Below are positions 51,915-61,315 of a stretch of 64,000 bases of DNA, one piece after another. The notes beneath the pieces are model-generated. The model saw nothing but the letters and a program-made list of their open reading frames with translations. It made no database searches and had not been told where the DNA came from. Source of the stretch: CALMEC01 sp963706315 (GTDB taxonomy: Bacteria; Actinomycetota; Thermoleophilia; Miltoncostaeales; Miltoncostaeaceae); the NCBI GenBank assembly GCA_963706315.1, contig CAVPMA010000019.1, forward strand, positions 124,001 to 188,000, in the 5' to 3' direction. The translations under genes were made by a program, and so were the position numbers. The first letter of the stretch is position 1, and the number at the start of each line of letters is the position of its first letter.

Positions 51915-54608
51915 TTGCCGAGCGGATCTGAGGAGGCCGTAACGGCGGGGCACGCGACCGCAGGAGGGGAACCGCATTTCGTCGGCCGGGATGCCGAGCT
52001 GGCCGCCGCATTGCGGGCCGCCGCGGATCGGCCGGGGCTTCTCGTCATCGTCGCGCCGCCGTGGGCCGGATCGACCCGCTTCGCCGCGGAGGTCGCCGCC
52101 GCGCTCGAAGCGGACGGCGCCGTGCGGGTCAGGCTTCGCGGCGGTGGACCGCTCGCCGACCGGCTCGGCGCCGGGCTGACCACCGCCGGACTTCGCGCCG
52201 ACCCGTGCAAATCGGCGGAGCTGCGACCGTTCGCGGTACTGCTCGACGACATCGACGACGCCTTCGACCTGGCCTGGGAAATCGGCGAGGGGCTCGTCGG
52301 CTCGCCCGGCCTGCTGATCGGCTGCATGCGGGAGATCCCGATCGGACCCGCGTTCGTCGAGTTCGAGCCGCTCGACGACGAGGCGGCGCAGGCACTCCTC
52401 GAGGACGTCGCCCCGACGCTGGGCGACGTCATGGTGGCGCGGCTCCTCGCACTCGGTACGGGACGGCCCGGCGTGCTGGTTCCGCTCGCGCGGGCAAACC
52501 GAGCACCGGGCTCGGACGACACGCCCCTGCGGCTGCCGCCGGGGATCCTCCGCGCGATGCAGCCGACGGTCGACGCGATCGACGCCACCCAGATCGACAT
52601 CGCCCGGTGGGCAGCCGTGCTCGGCCCCGTGTTCGAGCCGTCACATCTCGTCCGGCTCACCGGTCGCAGCGAGGACGGCTTCGCGCCGATCCTGGACGCG
52701 CTTGCCACGGCCGGCATCCTCGAGGAGCTCCCGGGCCCCGGGCCCCTTCGCCTGCGGTTCACCGACCCCCTGCTCGCGGAGGTGTTGCGCCAGGCGGCCC
52801 CGCCGAGCGAGCTGCGCCGGCGCAACGCTGCGGTGCTCGGCGCACGCCGGGCCCGCGGCGACGACGCTGCCGAACTCGTGCAGTACGCCATCGGCAGCTT
52901 CGACCCGCACGAGGTCGTCGCGCTTTCCCTGCGAGCTGCGGCCGTCGCCCGTGAGCGCGGCGAACCCGCGCGGGCCCTCGCGCACGCGGATCGGGCGCTG
53001 GCGTGGTGCGACCCTCGCTGGCCGGAGGGCGAGCAACTCGAAGCAATGTTGGAGCGCGGGCTTGCCCTTGCCAGGACCGGACAGTGGGATGAGGCGACGC
53101 AGACACTGCGCGACGTCATCCGGCACCAGCGCAAGGCCGGCAACGAGCGCGCGGCGATCCGCGCCGCCACGGAGTGGGCGCGCGTGCGCTGGTACGCAGG
53201 CCACCGGAAAGAGGCGTTCGAGGTCATCCATGCGAACGTTCCGGACGGTGACCACCCACTCGCCGAGCGCGCGCAGGCCCTCACCGAGGCCGCGATGTTC
53301 GCAGCCCACGCCGGTCGGCACTCGGAGGCGCTCAAGTGGGCCACGCGAGCGCATAGCGAAGCCACGGCTGCCGGGGACGAACTCACCACGATCCGTGCGC
53401 TGAACGCGATCGGCCTGGCGAGCGTCCGCTCGACCGCGAGCCCCGAGGGTTTGGCCTACTTCAGGCAGGGGCTTGATCGGGCGAGGGCGGCTGGCCTGTG
53501 GCGGCAGCTCGCCGTCACGATGAACAACGAGAGCGTGTGCCTGTTGATGCTGGGGATGGTCCGCCGCGCCGCGGACCGGGCCCAAGAAGGCCTGGACGTG
53601 GTCGAAGCCCACGATGTCGCCGAGGTCGACGCGCCGCTCACCCATAACTTGGCGGAGGCGCTCACGGGAATGGGTCGCCTGCACGAGGCCCGACGGGTCG
53701 CATTGCGATCGCGGGCGGCGTTCGAGGCCCTCGGTTCACGGTCCCTGGCGCATCTTGACGGCCTCATCGCATGGATCGACTTCTGCGAGGGGAAGATCCC
53801 CGAAGCGCTCACTGCGCTTCGGGCGATCACCGCAGACGCCGACCCGAGCATCACGATCGAGCACAGGGGGTCCCTCTCGGCCTTCCACATCCACGCGGCG
53901 CACGCCGCCGGCGAGACGGCCGAGGCCCGCGAGGTGGCGCGATCCGCGGTGGAGTTCTGGCGGGGCACCGAGGACCGCGTCGACGCCATCGGGCTCTTGG
54001 GCGCCGCCTGCGAAGTGCTGCCCGCGGCGGAGTCCAAGCCAATCCGGGCGGAGCTTCGCGCAGTTGCCGAGGCGGGCGCGCCGCTCGCGGGAGCGCTCAT
54101 GACGTTCGCGGACGGGTGGGCGACACGGGTGGTCGCCGAGAAGGTCGCCGCGTTTCGAGAGGCGTCGGAACGCTTTGCGGACGCCGGTCTCGAATGGTGG
54201 GCGACGCGCTCGATCATGCTCGCAGGCGAAGCAGGCGGCAAGGCCCCTGCTGCAATCGAGGACCTGCTCGAGGCCCGGCGCCGGTTCCGCGAGATGGACG
54301 CCGCGGGATGGCGCGCCCAATGCGAGGCGATCCTGCGGGCACGCGGTCACAGGTTTGTGATGCCGTCCAGGCGACGCGAGACCGGAGACATGTCCGAGCG
54401 TGAGGTCGAGGTGCTCGAGCAGCTCGCACTCGGTCTGACGAACCGCGAGATCGGTCACCGCCTCTACATCAGCGAGAAGACCGTCGGACGGCACCTGGAG
54501 CGGATCTTCGCGAAGCTCGGGGTGACCAGTCGGACCGCCGCCGTGAGCGCGGCGCAGGAGCTCGGCATCGTCGAGGTGGACGATCAGGTGGTGACGACAA
54601 CCCCCTGA
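51915..54608 (+). CDS. Large LuxR-family (LAL-type) transcriptional regulator with degenerate P-loop
   Basis: 897 residues. An AAA/STAND-like N-terminus (HFVGRDAELAAALRAAADRP) has APPWAGSTR in the Walker A place, so the catalytic Gly-Lys-Thr is lost; a DDIDD Walker-B-like motif remains. A TPR-like helical array spans about 300-800. The C-terminal LuxR/GerE helix-turn-helix (about 825-885) is intact: MSEREVEVLEQLALGLTNRE and YISEKTVGRHLERIFAKLGV. The TTG at 51915 is poorly supported; a GTG at 51902 in another frame would join only if one base were missing. Targets unknown; the convergent MFS gene is a neighbour, not a proven target. Confidence 0.8.
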   Translation: MPSGSEEAVTAGHATAGGEPHFVGRDAELAAALRAAADRPGLLVIVAPPWAGSTRFAAEVAAALEADGAVRVRLRGGGPLADRLGAGLTTAGLRADPCKSAELRPFAVLLDDIDDAFDLAWEIGEGLVGSPGLLIGCMREIPIGPAFVEFEPLDDEAAQALLEDVAPTLGDVMVARLLALGTGRPGVLVPLARANRAPGSDDTPLRLPPGILRAMQPTVDAIDATQIDIARWAAVLGPVFEPSHLVRLTGRSEDGFAPILDALATAGILEELPGPGPLRLRFTDPLLAEVLRQAAPPSELRRRNAAVLGARRARGDDAAELVQYAIGSFDPHEVVALSLRAAAVARERGEPARALAHADRALAWCDPRWPEGEQLEAMLERGLALARTGQWDEATQTLRDVIRHQRKAGNERAAIRAATEWARVRWYAGHRKEAFEVIHANVPDGDHPLAERAQALTEAAMFAAHAGRHSEALKWATRAHSEATAAGDELTTIRALNAIGLASVRSTASPEGLAYFRQGLDRARAAGLWRQLAVTMNNESVCLLMLGMVRRAADRAQEGLDVVEAHDVAEVDAPLTHNLAEALTGMGRLHEARRVALRSRAAFEALGSRSLAHLDGLIAWIDFCEGKIPEALTALRAITADADPSITIEHRGSLSAFHIHAAHAAGETAEAREVARSAVEFWRGTEDRVDAIGLLGAACEVLPAAESKPIRAELRAVAEAGAPLAGALMTFADGWATRVVAEKVAAFREASERFADAGLEWWATRSIMLAGEAGGKAPAAIEDLLEARRRFREMDAAGWRAQCEAILRARGHRFVMPSRRRETGDMSEREVEVLEQLALGLTNREIGHRLYISEKTVGRHLERIFAKLGVTSRTAAVSAAQELGIVEVDDQVVTTTP

Positions 54609-55810
54609 GGCTCCGGGCCGTTGAGGCAGGTCCGAAGTGCCATGATCGCGACGACCACATAGATCGCCGCGCCGACCGCGATGGCCTGCCGGACCCCGAC
54701 GGTTTCGCCCACGGCGCCGCCGACGAACGCCCCGAGCGCGATCGAGCCGCTGGCGACGAGCCGATAGCTCACGGTGACGCGGCCGAGGAGCTCGGACGGC
54801 ACGGTACGTTGCCTGAGGCTGGAACCCGAGATGATGATGATCACGATGCCGAAGCCGAGGAGCCCGTCTCCGGTTGTCGTCAGGACGAACCAGTTCGACG
54901 CGGTCGATGCGCTGATGAGGCCGATCCCGAGCATCGCGGACCCCAGCCCGATGAGGATCGGTCGCGCGATTCCCATCCGCGCGGCGAGCCTCGGGGTGAA
55001 GGCCGCTGCGAGGACACCGCCGACGCCGTTCGACGCGTAGACGATTCCGGCTTGCCACCCGTTCAGGCCGAGCGTTTGCTGAAGGAAGATCGCCATCATC
55101 CCGATGACGAACCCGCTCCCGACGTTGCTGGCTCCGATGGTGAGGGTCAGCGCCCGGACGTACGGGTTGTGCGCCGTCGCTCGGACGCCCGCCCGAATCG
55201 CGGAGACCATTCCTTCATGAAGGGCTCCGAACCGCTCCCGCTTGACCCAGACCAGCCAGAGCGTCGACGCGGAGAACGCGAACGTCACCGCGTCCACGGC
55301 GATGGCCCCGGACGCGTTGACGGTAGCGATGAGCACGCCCGCCGTGACGGGGGCGAGGATCGTCGCGAGACCTTCGGTGAGCGACAGTCGCGCATTGGCC
55401 CGGACGATCTCCTTCTGGGGCACCAGATCCGGGAGAAACGCCTGGGCGGACGCCTCGAAGAGGATGCGAGCCATCCCGGCGAAGAACCCGACGACCATCA
55501 CGAGGGCGACGCTCGGACCGAAGCCGGCGAGCACCGCGATGGGGACGCTGCCGAGCAGGATCATCCTGACCAGATCCGCTTCGATCATCGAGCGCTTGCG
55601 CGACCGCCGGTCGGCCCATGCGCCGAGGGGGAGCCCGAACAGCAAGGCGGGGACGTACACCAGCGCCTCGAGCGATCCGACCGCGAACGGCGAGCCCGTC
55701 TCCTGGGAGACGAGCCATGGAAGAGCCAAGACCGTGATCTCGTCGCCAAACTGGGAGGCTGCCCGCCCAGCCCAGAACAGCCCGAAGCCCCGTCGACTGA
55801 CGTTCGCCAC
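54584..55810 (-). CDS. MFS transporter (DHA3/MDR-like)
   Basis: Twelve-helix major facilitator protein, 408 residues. N-terminal FGLFWAGRAASQFGDEITVLA is typical of the DHA3 group of drug exporters, as is the loop 2-3 motif GAWADRRSRKRSMIEADLVR. The second half has MGIARPILIGLGSAMLG. GTG 55810 lies 9 bases after the HD-GYP stop on the same strand, so the two may be co-transcribed. The 3' end overlaps the LuxR gene by 25 bases. Substrate unknown. Confidence 0.82.
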   Translation of the reverse strand: MANVSRRGFGLFWAGRAASQFGDEITVLALPWLVSQETGSPFAVGSLEALVYVPALLFGLPLGAWADRRSRKRSMIEADLVRMILLGSVPIAVLAGFGPSVALVMVVGFFAGMARILFEASAQAFLPDLVPQKEIVRANARLSLTEGLATILAPVTAGVLIATVNASGAIAVDAVTFAFSASTLWLVWVKRERFGALHEGMVSAIRAGVRATAHNPYVRALTLTIGASNVGSGFVIGMMAIFLQQTLGLNGWQAGIVYASNGVGGVLAAAFTPRLAARMGIARPILIGLGSAMLGIGLISASTASNWFVLTTTGDGLLGFGIVIIIISGSSLRQRTVPSELLGRVTVSYRLVASGSIALGAFVGGAVGETVGVRQAIAVGAAIYVVVAIMALRTCLNGPEPQGVVVTT

Positions 55811-55819
55811 GCGAGGAGC

Positions 55820-57309
55820 CTACGCAACCCCCGAGACGGCGGAATCGGCGGCAACCGGTGACGGCGGCATCGGGGTCTCGATGGGGGTTTGCGCCGGGGC
55901 CGGCCGAACCGGAGTCGAGGTCGGCTCGGGCGGCACCACGAAAGTCTCCTCGTCGAGGCGGACGTCCAGGTACTTAGCGGCCCGCGACCACTCCTCGGAG
56001 AACTCGGTGATCCTGCCGAACTCGGAGCTCCCGCTGTCCAGCGCGACGATGCTCTTGAGTGCCTGGACCACGGTGGAGTCGAACAGATGGCTGTCTTCGT
56101 CGAAGACCTTCAGCGCCTCCTCGGCGGGACGCCCCCGGCGATACGGCCGGTTCGAGGTGAGCGCTTCGAAGGTGTCGGCGACACCGAGAATCCGTGCGCC
56201 GAGCGGCAGGTCCGGCGCGCCGGTGCCCTCCGGGTAGCCGGATCCGTCGAGTCGCTCGTGGTGGGCGTAGATCATACGAACGAGGTCCCCGAAGCCCGGG
56301 ATTCCCTGCAGTGCCTCAGCGGACAACCGCGCGTGGCGTTGCATGATCGCGCGCTCCTCGTCCGTCAGCCGACCGGGCTTGAGCAGGATCTCGTCCGGCA
56401 CGCCGACTTTGCCCACGTCGTGCAGCAATCCTGCGAGGTGGACGCGGCTCTGGTCTTCCTGGCTCAGTCCCATCTGCTGGGCGATGTCCCGGGAGTAGAT
56501 CGCGACGCGGGCGGAGTGGATCGCCGTCTCGGGATCCTTCATCTCCAAGAGTCGCGCGAAGGAAACGAAGATCGCCCGGAAGAACTCGTCCTTGAGTTCC
56601 TGCGACTCGAGTTGCTTGCGCGTGGCGTTGAGGAAGAACCACAGGCCGGTCACGGCGACGCCCGCGACGACGGCGGGAAGCAGCCGCGCCCCCGGCGGGA
56701 GCAGCAGGCCGATCTCGACCAAGGTCACGACAAGGAACGCCGACGCGAAGTCGAGCTTTGCGACGGGCAGACCCTCTTCCCGAAGCGACTGCCAGAACGG
56801 GTGCCCGAAGGCCAGACGTGCCCACGTGTCGATGACGACGGAGTGCAACGAGATGTGGACGACGACGGCGATGATCGCCGCGGTGAACCAACCGAACGGT
56901 CCAGCCGTCGGAGTCGCCGCGCCGAAGGCCTCTCCGAGGGATGAGAAGACGTACGTCGCTGCAACCGTCGGCAGCGCGTACGCGCAGATGTTGATGGCGC
57001 GCGAGATGTTTCCGAGCCGCCCTCGTGGGACGACGCCGACGATGACCCCCACGAACATCGCCATGCCCGGGTTGAGCGTGAGCATCGCGAAGATCAGCGG
57101 GAGATCGCACAGCGAGACCGTGGTCGCGCGGGACAGACGCTGTCGCGCCATCTGGAGCGCGACGCCTGCCGCCCCGAGGACGACTGCAACGGAAGCCCCG
57201 CCGCCCCTGTCCGCAGAATGATTACAGCGTTGATGCCCAGGGTGATCGCAGCGCCGGTCGCCACGAGTACCGGGACAGTTTTCGGGATGGTTGTCGTCGT
57301 CCTTGACAA
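55820..57309 (-). CDS. Membrane-bound HD-GYP domain protein (probable c-di-GMP phosphodiesterase), one-base frameshift near the N-terminus
   Basis: The membrane region (about 1-235) has seven or so helices, for example TVPVLVATGAAITLGINAVI, VAVVLGAAGVALQM, LPLIFAMLTLNPGMAMFVGV. The C-terminal HD-GYP domain is intact: LHDVGKVGVPDEILLKPGRL, MQRHARLSAEAL, YAHHERLDGSGYPEG and GARILGVADTFEALTSNRPY. A Pro/Thr-rich tail ends the protein. The first 40 residues lie in a different frame; adding one G to GGGG (57196-57199) joins them. TTG 57309 has GAGG 6 bases upstream. HD-GYP enzymes hydrolyse c-di-GMP. A WhiG-like promoter precedes the gene. Confidence 0.82.
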
Positions 57310-57326
57310 TTAGGGCCTCGTCCACC

Positions 57327-57354
57327 TTATCGGCAGTACGAGGCCCAGACCTGA
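57327..57354 (-). promoter_or_regulatory. Sigma-28/WhiG-like promoter of the HD-GYP gene
   Basis: TCAGG (57354-57350, one mismatch to TCAAG), 15-base spacer, GCCGATAA (57334-57327). The -10 matches the consensus exactly; the TTG start is 17 bases downstream with a GAGG ribosome site between. Confidence 0.55.
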
Positions 57355-57560
57355 GAAAAGCTATGTACCGGCGCTTTCGCCGGAAATGTCGAATTTGTGT
57401 CAGCCGCCGCGTGCCATGGTGAGTAGCCCTCCCCAGTCGTGTTCTCAGTGATGGGAACCCTATGAGCGGTGACGCGTTCCGAGCGTGGGGCGAATACCCC
57501 AATCTGGGACCCCAAGCAGAGGTGATTCCTACAGCAAACGCAGCGAATTCCGGGAAAATC

Positions 57561-58478
57561 TCACGTGCTGTGGTCCCCGGCGCGCAACCCCATCGCAACC
57601 GCGATGTCGCCCGCCAACCCGGCGTTCGCGATGACGAGGGCGCGATTCGCCGCGAGGGTGCGACCCCCGCTGCGCTCATGGAGGGCCGCCAGAACGAACG
57701 GGGTGACCGCCTGCCCGACAACCCCTTGGCGGTGGGCATCGGCGAGCGCCTCCTCGATGAGCGGCTCGACACCGTCGAGGGACACATCGGGCGGGCGGGC
57801 GAGCATGAGCCCTCCCCCGCCCAGCGCCCAGTGCGCGAGCGCAACTCGCGCGCCCTCGCCGGCCGACTCGACCCGGGCCGCAACGGGTGGGCCGCCGTGC
57901 GCCGAGTAGAACAGCGGGAGGGTGTCGGTTCGCCAGCCGACGACCGGCACGCCCATCGTCTCCAAGACCTCGCACGTCGCGGCCACGTCCAGCAGCGACT
58001 TGATGCCGGCGCTCACAACCAGCGCGGGCGTGCGGGCGAGCTGACCGAGGTCGGCAGAGACGTCCGGCGGATTCGGGTAGCCGCGATGGACCCCGCCGAG
58101 ACCGCCGGTGGCCATCACCCGGATGCCGACGGCACGGCACACCGCGAGCGTCCCCCCGACCGTCGTCGCGCCCAGCGCCCCCTGCACCGCGCAGACCGCG
58201 AGATCCCTCGGCCCCAGCTTTCGCGCCGACGGCCCCGCGACTCCGAATCGCTCGACCTCAGCCGCCGTAAGTCCCACCCGCACGACCCCATCCGCGACGC
58301 CGATCGTTGCCGGCACGGCACCGGCCGCCCGGACGGCCGCCTCAGACGCGGCGCCGACCTCCGCGCCCTCCGGGTGCGGAAACCCGTGTGCCACGAGGGT
58401 CGTCTCGAGTGCGACGACGGCCCCGCCTCCATCGAGCGCCTCCCGAACCTCCGGCGCGATCCTGATGAGCCCGCTCAT
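57561..58478 (-). CDS. psuG: Pseudouridine-5'-phosphate glycosidase
   Basis: Cleaves the C-C bond of pseudouridine 5'-phosphate to uracil and ribose 5-phosphate. Family motifs: ALETTLVAHGFPHPEGAEVG, PATIGVADG, KLGPRDLAVC, TTVGGTLAVCRAVGIRVMATGGLGGVHRG, the DVSADL segment, SAGIKSLLD, ETMGVPVVGW and GGRTLAANRALVIANAGLAG. It has 305 residues. ATG 58478 overlaps the kinase stop (ATGA), giving the classic kinase-glycosidase pair. Confidence 0.93.
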   Translation of the reverse strand: MSGLIRIAPEVREALDGGGAVVALETTLVAHGFPHPEGAEVGAASEAAVRAAGAVPATIGVADGVVRVGLTAAEVERFGVAGPSARKLGPRDLAVCAVQGALGATTVGGTLAVCRAVGIRVMATGGLGGVHRGYPNPPDVSADLGQLARTPALVVSAGIKSLLDVAATCEVLETMGVPVVGWRTDTLPLFYSAHGGPPVAARVESAGEGARVALAHWALGGGGLMLARPPDVSLDGVEPLIEEALADAHRQGVVGQAVTPFVLAALHERSGGRTLAANRALVIANAGLAGDIAVAMGLRAGDHST

Positions 58479-59308
58479 GGCATCGCCCCGACCTTCGCGA
58501 CGCACTCGGCGGCCGCCGCCAGGCCACGTTCGGCAGCGTCGCTCGCGGAGTCGCCGAGTAGGAAGCCCGCCGCGAAGGCGTCACCGGCCCCGGTGGTGTC
58601 GACGACGGTGGCGGGGATCGCGGGCAGGACCTCCCGCCCGCCGGGCCACCGCACCTCGCACCCCTCGGGCCCGCGCTTGATCACCAGCACCGGCGCCTGC
58701 GGCGGCTCCCCCATCACCTCGAGCTCCTCCTCGTTCGCGAACACCACGTCGGGGGCGATCACTGCGAGGCGCTCGCGGAACGCCGGCGGCCCGAAGTCGC
58801 GGATCGCGCTCCACGACGAGAGGTCGACGCTGACCCTCGCCCCCGCCGCACGAGCCTCCCGGGCGGCCCGGCGGGCCGCGCCGTCGATCGGCGAGCGCAT
58901 GAGGCTGTAGCCCGACAGGTGCAGCCGGTCGCAGCCGCTGAACCACTCCCCCGTGAGATCCTCGGCGTGCAGCGCGGTTGCGACCCCGCGGTCGGTGGCC
59001 ATCGTGCGCTCCCCCTCCCCGTCGACGAACGCGACCACCGTGCCCGTGCCCGCCGGGACCCGGGGGCCGGAGAGCTCCACGCCCCGACGCTCGAGCTCAC
59101 CCGCGACGAGTAGCCCGGCCGCATCGCCGGGGCGCACGCCGACGAACCGGGCCGTGCCCCCGAGGTGCGCGACCCAGGCCGCCACGTTCGCGGCCTGGCC
59201 GCCCGGGCCGACCAGCGTCTCGGCCGGCGCGTCGCCCCCGCGCGCGAGCGGCGCTCGCAGCCGCACGATCACGTCCAGCAGCAGGTCGCCGAGGGTGCAG
59301 ATCACCAC
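58475..59308 (-). CDS. PfkB-family sugar kinase, probable pseudouridine kinase
   Basis: Ribokinase fold. The glycine pair motif GPGGQAANVAAWVAHLGG near residue 34 and the catalytic signature VVDTTGAGDAFAAGFLLG near the end are intact, with NEEELEVMG in the middle. It has 277 residues. Its coupling to psuG argues for pseudouridine kinase (PsuK): phosphorylation of free pseudouridine, the step before PsuG. Two GTG codons in a row open the frame; GAGAGGA lies upstream. Confidence 0.8.
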   Translation of the reverse strand: MVICTLGDLLLDVIVRLRAPLARGGDAPAETLVGPGGQAANVAAWVAHLGGTARFVGVRPGDAAGLLVAGELERRGVELSGPRVPAGTGTVVAFVDGEGERTMATDRGVATALHAEDLTGEWFSGCDRLHLSGYSLMRSPIDGAARRAAREARAAGARVSVDLSSWSAIRDFGPPAFRERLAVIAPDVVFANEEELEVMGEPPQAPVLVIKRGPEGCEVRWPGGREVLPAIPATVVDTTGAGDAFAAGFLLGDSASDAAERGLAAAAECVAKVGAMP

Positions 59309-59352
59309 CCGGCGATCCTCTCACCTGCCGGCACCGCACGACCGCCCGCCGA

Positions 59353-59358
59353 TATCGT
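59353..59358 (+). promoter_or_regulatory. Candidate -10 of the alpha/beta hydrolase gene (leaderless)
   Basis: TATCGT ends 7 bases before ATG 59366; no ribosome-binding site follows. Confidence 0.3.
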
Positions 59359-59365
59359 GCGCCCG

Positions 59366-60127
59366 ATGCGGCTCCACGTGCACCGATGGGGTGTGTCGCC
59401 CGGCCGCCCGGTCGTCTGCCTGCACGGCGTCATGGGCCACGGCGGACGCTTCCGGCGCCTGGCGGAGGCTGCGCTCGGCGCGCGCGAAGTGCTCGCCTTC
59501 GACCTGCGCGGCCACGGGCGCTCCTCGTGGGACCCACCCTGGAACCTCGACACGTATCTCGACGACGTCCGCGACAGCCTCGACGCCGAGGTCGACGGCA
59601 CGATCGATCTCGTGGGCTTCAGCTTCGGCGGACGCCTCGCGCTCGAGCTGGCGGCGTCCGATCCCGAGCGCATCCGCCGCCTCGTGCTCCTCGACCCGGC
59701 GATCCAGATGACGCCCGGCGTGGCGGGACGCTTCGCCGACGAGGCCCGCCTGGACGTCTCGTTCGCGACCGCCGACGAGGCGATCGACGCCCGGCTCGCG
59801 ACACTCGCCCACACGCCCAGGCCGATGCTCGAGGACGACATGGCCGAGGCGCTCGAGCAGGGCGAGGACGGACGCCTCCGGTACCGGGTCTCCCGAAGCG
59901 CGGTCGTGGCGGCCTACGGGGAGATGGCCCGCACGCCGGCCCTGCCCACCGGCTGCGCGACGCTCCTGGTGCGCGCCGAGAACGGGATCGTCGACGACCG
60001 GCAGGAGGAGCTCCTCCGTGGCGCCCTGGGCGGCGACCTGACGGTGACGCGCGTGCCCGGGAGCCACTCGGTCATGTGGGACGCCCTCGCGGAGACGGCG
60101 GCCGCTGTCGCCGCGCACCTGAATTGA
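59366..60127 (+). CDS. Alpha/beta hydrolase
   Basis: 253 residues with the oxyanion motif CLHGVMGHGGRF, DLRGHGRSSWDP, nucleophile elbow VGFSFGGRLALELA (Ser), an acid in LLVRAENGIVDDRQ and the catalytic His in PGSHSVMWD. The lid region (about 130-190) is short and acidic. The substrate cannot be told from sequence. Divergent from the pseudouridine genes, with 57 bases between the starts. Confidence 0.85.
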   Translation: MRLHVHRWGVSPGRPVVCLHGVMGHGGRFRRLAEAALGAREVLAFDLRGHGRSSWDPPWNLDTYLDDVRDSLDAEVDGTIDLVGFSFGGRLALELAASDPERIRRLVLLDPAIQMTPGVAGRFADEARLDVSFATADEAIDARLATLAHTPRPMLEDDMAEALEQGEDGRLRYRVSRSAVVAAYGEMARTPALPTGCATLLVRAENGIVDDRQEELLRGALGGDLTVTRVPGSHSVMWDALAETAAAVAAHLN

Positions 60128-60188
60128 CACGCCGAAATCTTGGCCGCGGGGACAGCCGGGCGCCGCTGTGATCGGCGTCGCCGACCGG

Positions 60189-60194
60189 TACGCT
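60189..60194 (+). promoter_or_regulatory. Candidate -10 of the phosphofructokinase gene (leaderless)
   Basis: TACGCT ends 6 bases before ATG 60201; no ribosome-binding site. Confidence 0.3.
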
Positions 60195-60200
60195 CCCGGC

Positions 60201-61229
<1,029 letters not shown>

Positions 61230-61275
61230 GCAGGCTCGACCGCTTCGCGGTCGCGGACCCGGTCGCAGGGCGCGC

Positions 61276-61306
61276 TTGACGAATTCGGTGGCAATGGTGC
61301 TACCCT
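61276..61306 (+). promoter_or_regulatory. Candidate promoter of the topoisomerase gene
   Basis: TTGACG (61276-61281), a 19-base spacer and TACCCT (61301-61306) preceded by TG at the extended -10 position. The -10 ends 9 bases before ATG 61316, so the message is probably leaderless. Confidence 0.4.
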
Positions 61307-61315
61307 CGCCGGCCG

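Noticed and set aside
57361..57390. Terminator hairpin CCGGCG-CTTT-CGCCGG upstream of the HD-GYP gene
   Set aside because: Stem is only 6 bp, no gene ends next to it on either strand and no U-tract follows; it may be fortuitous.
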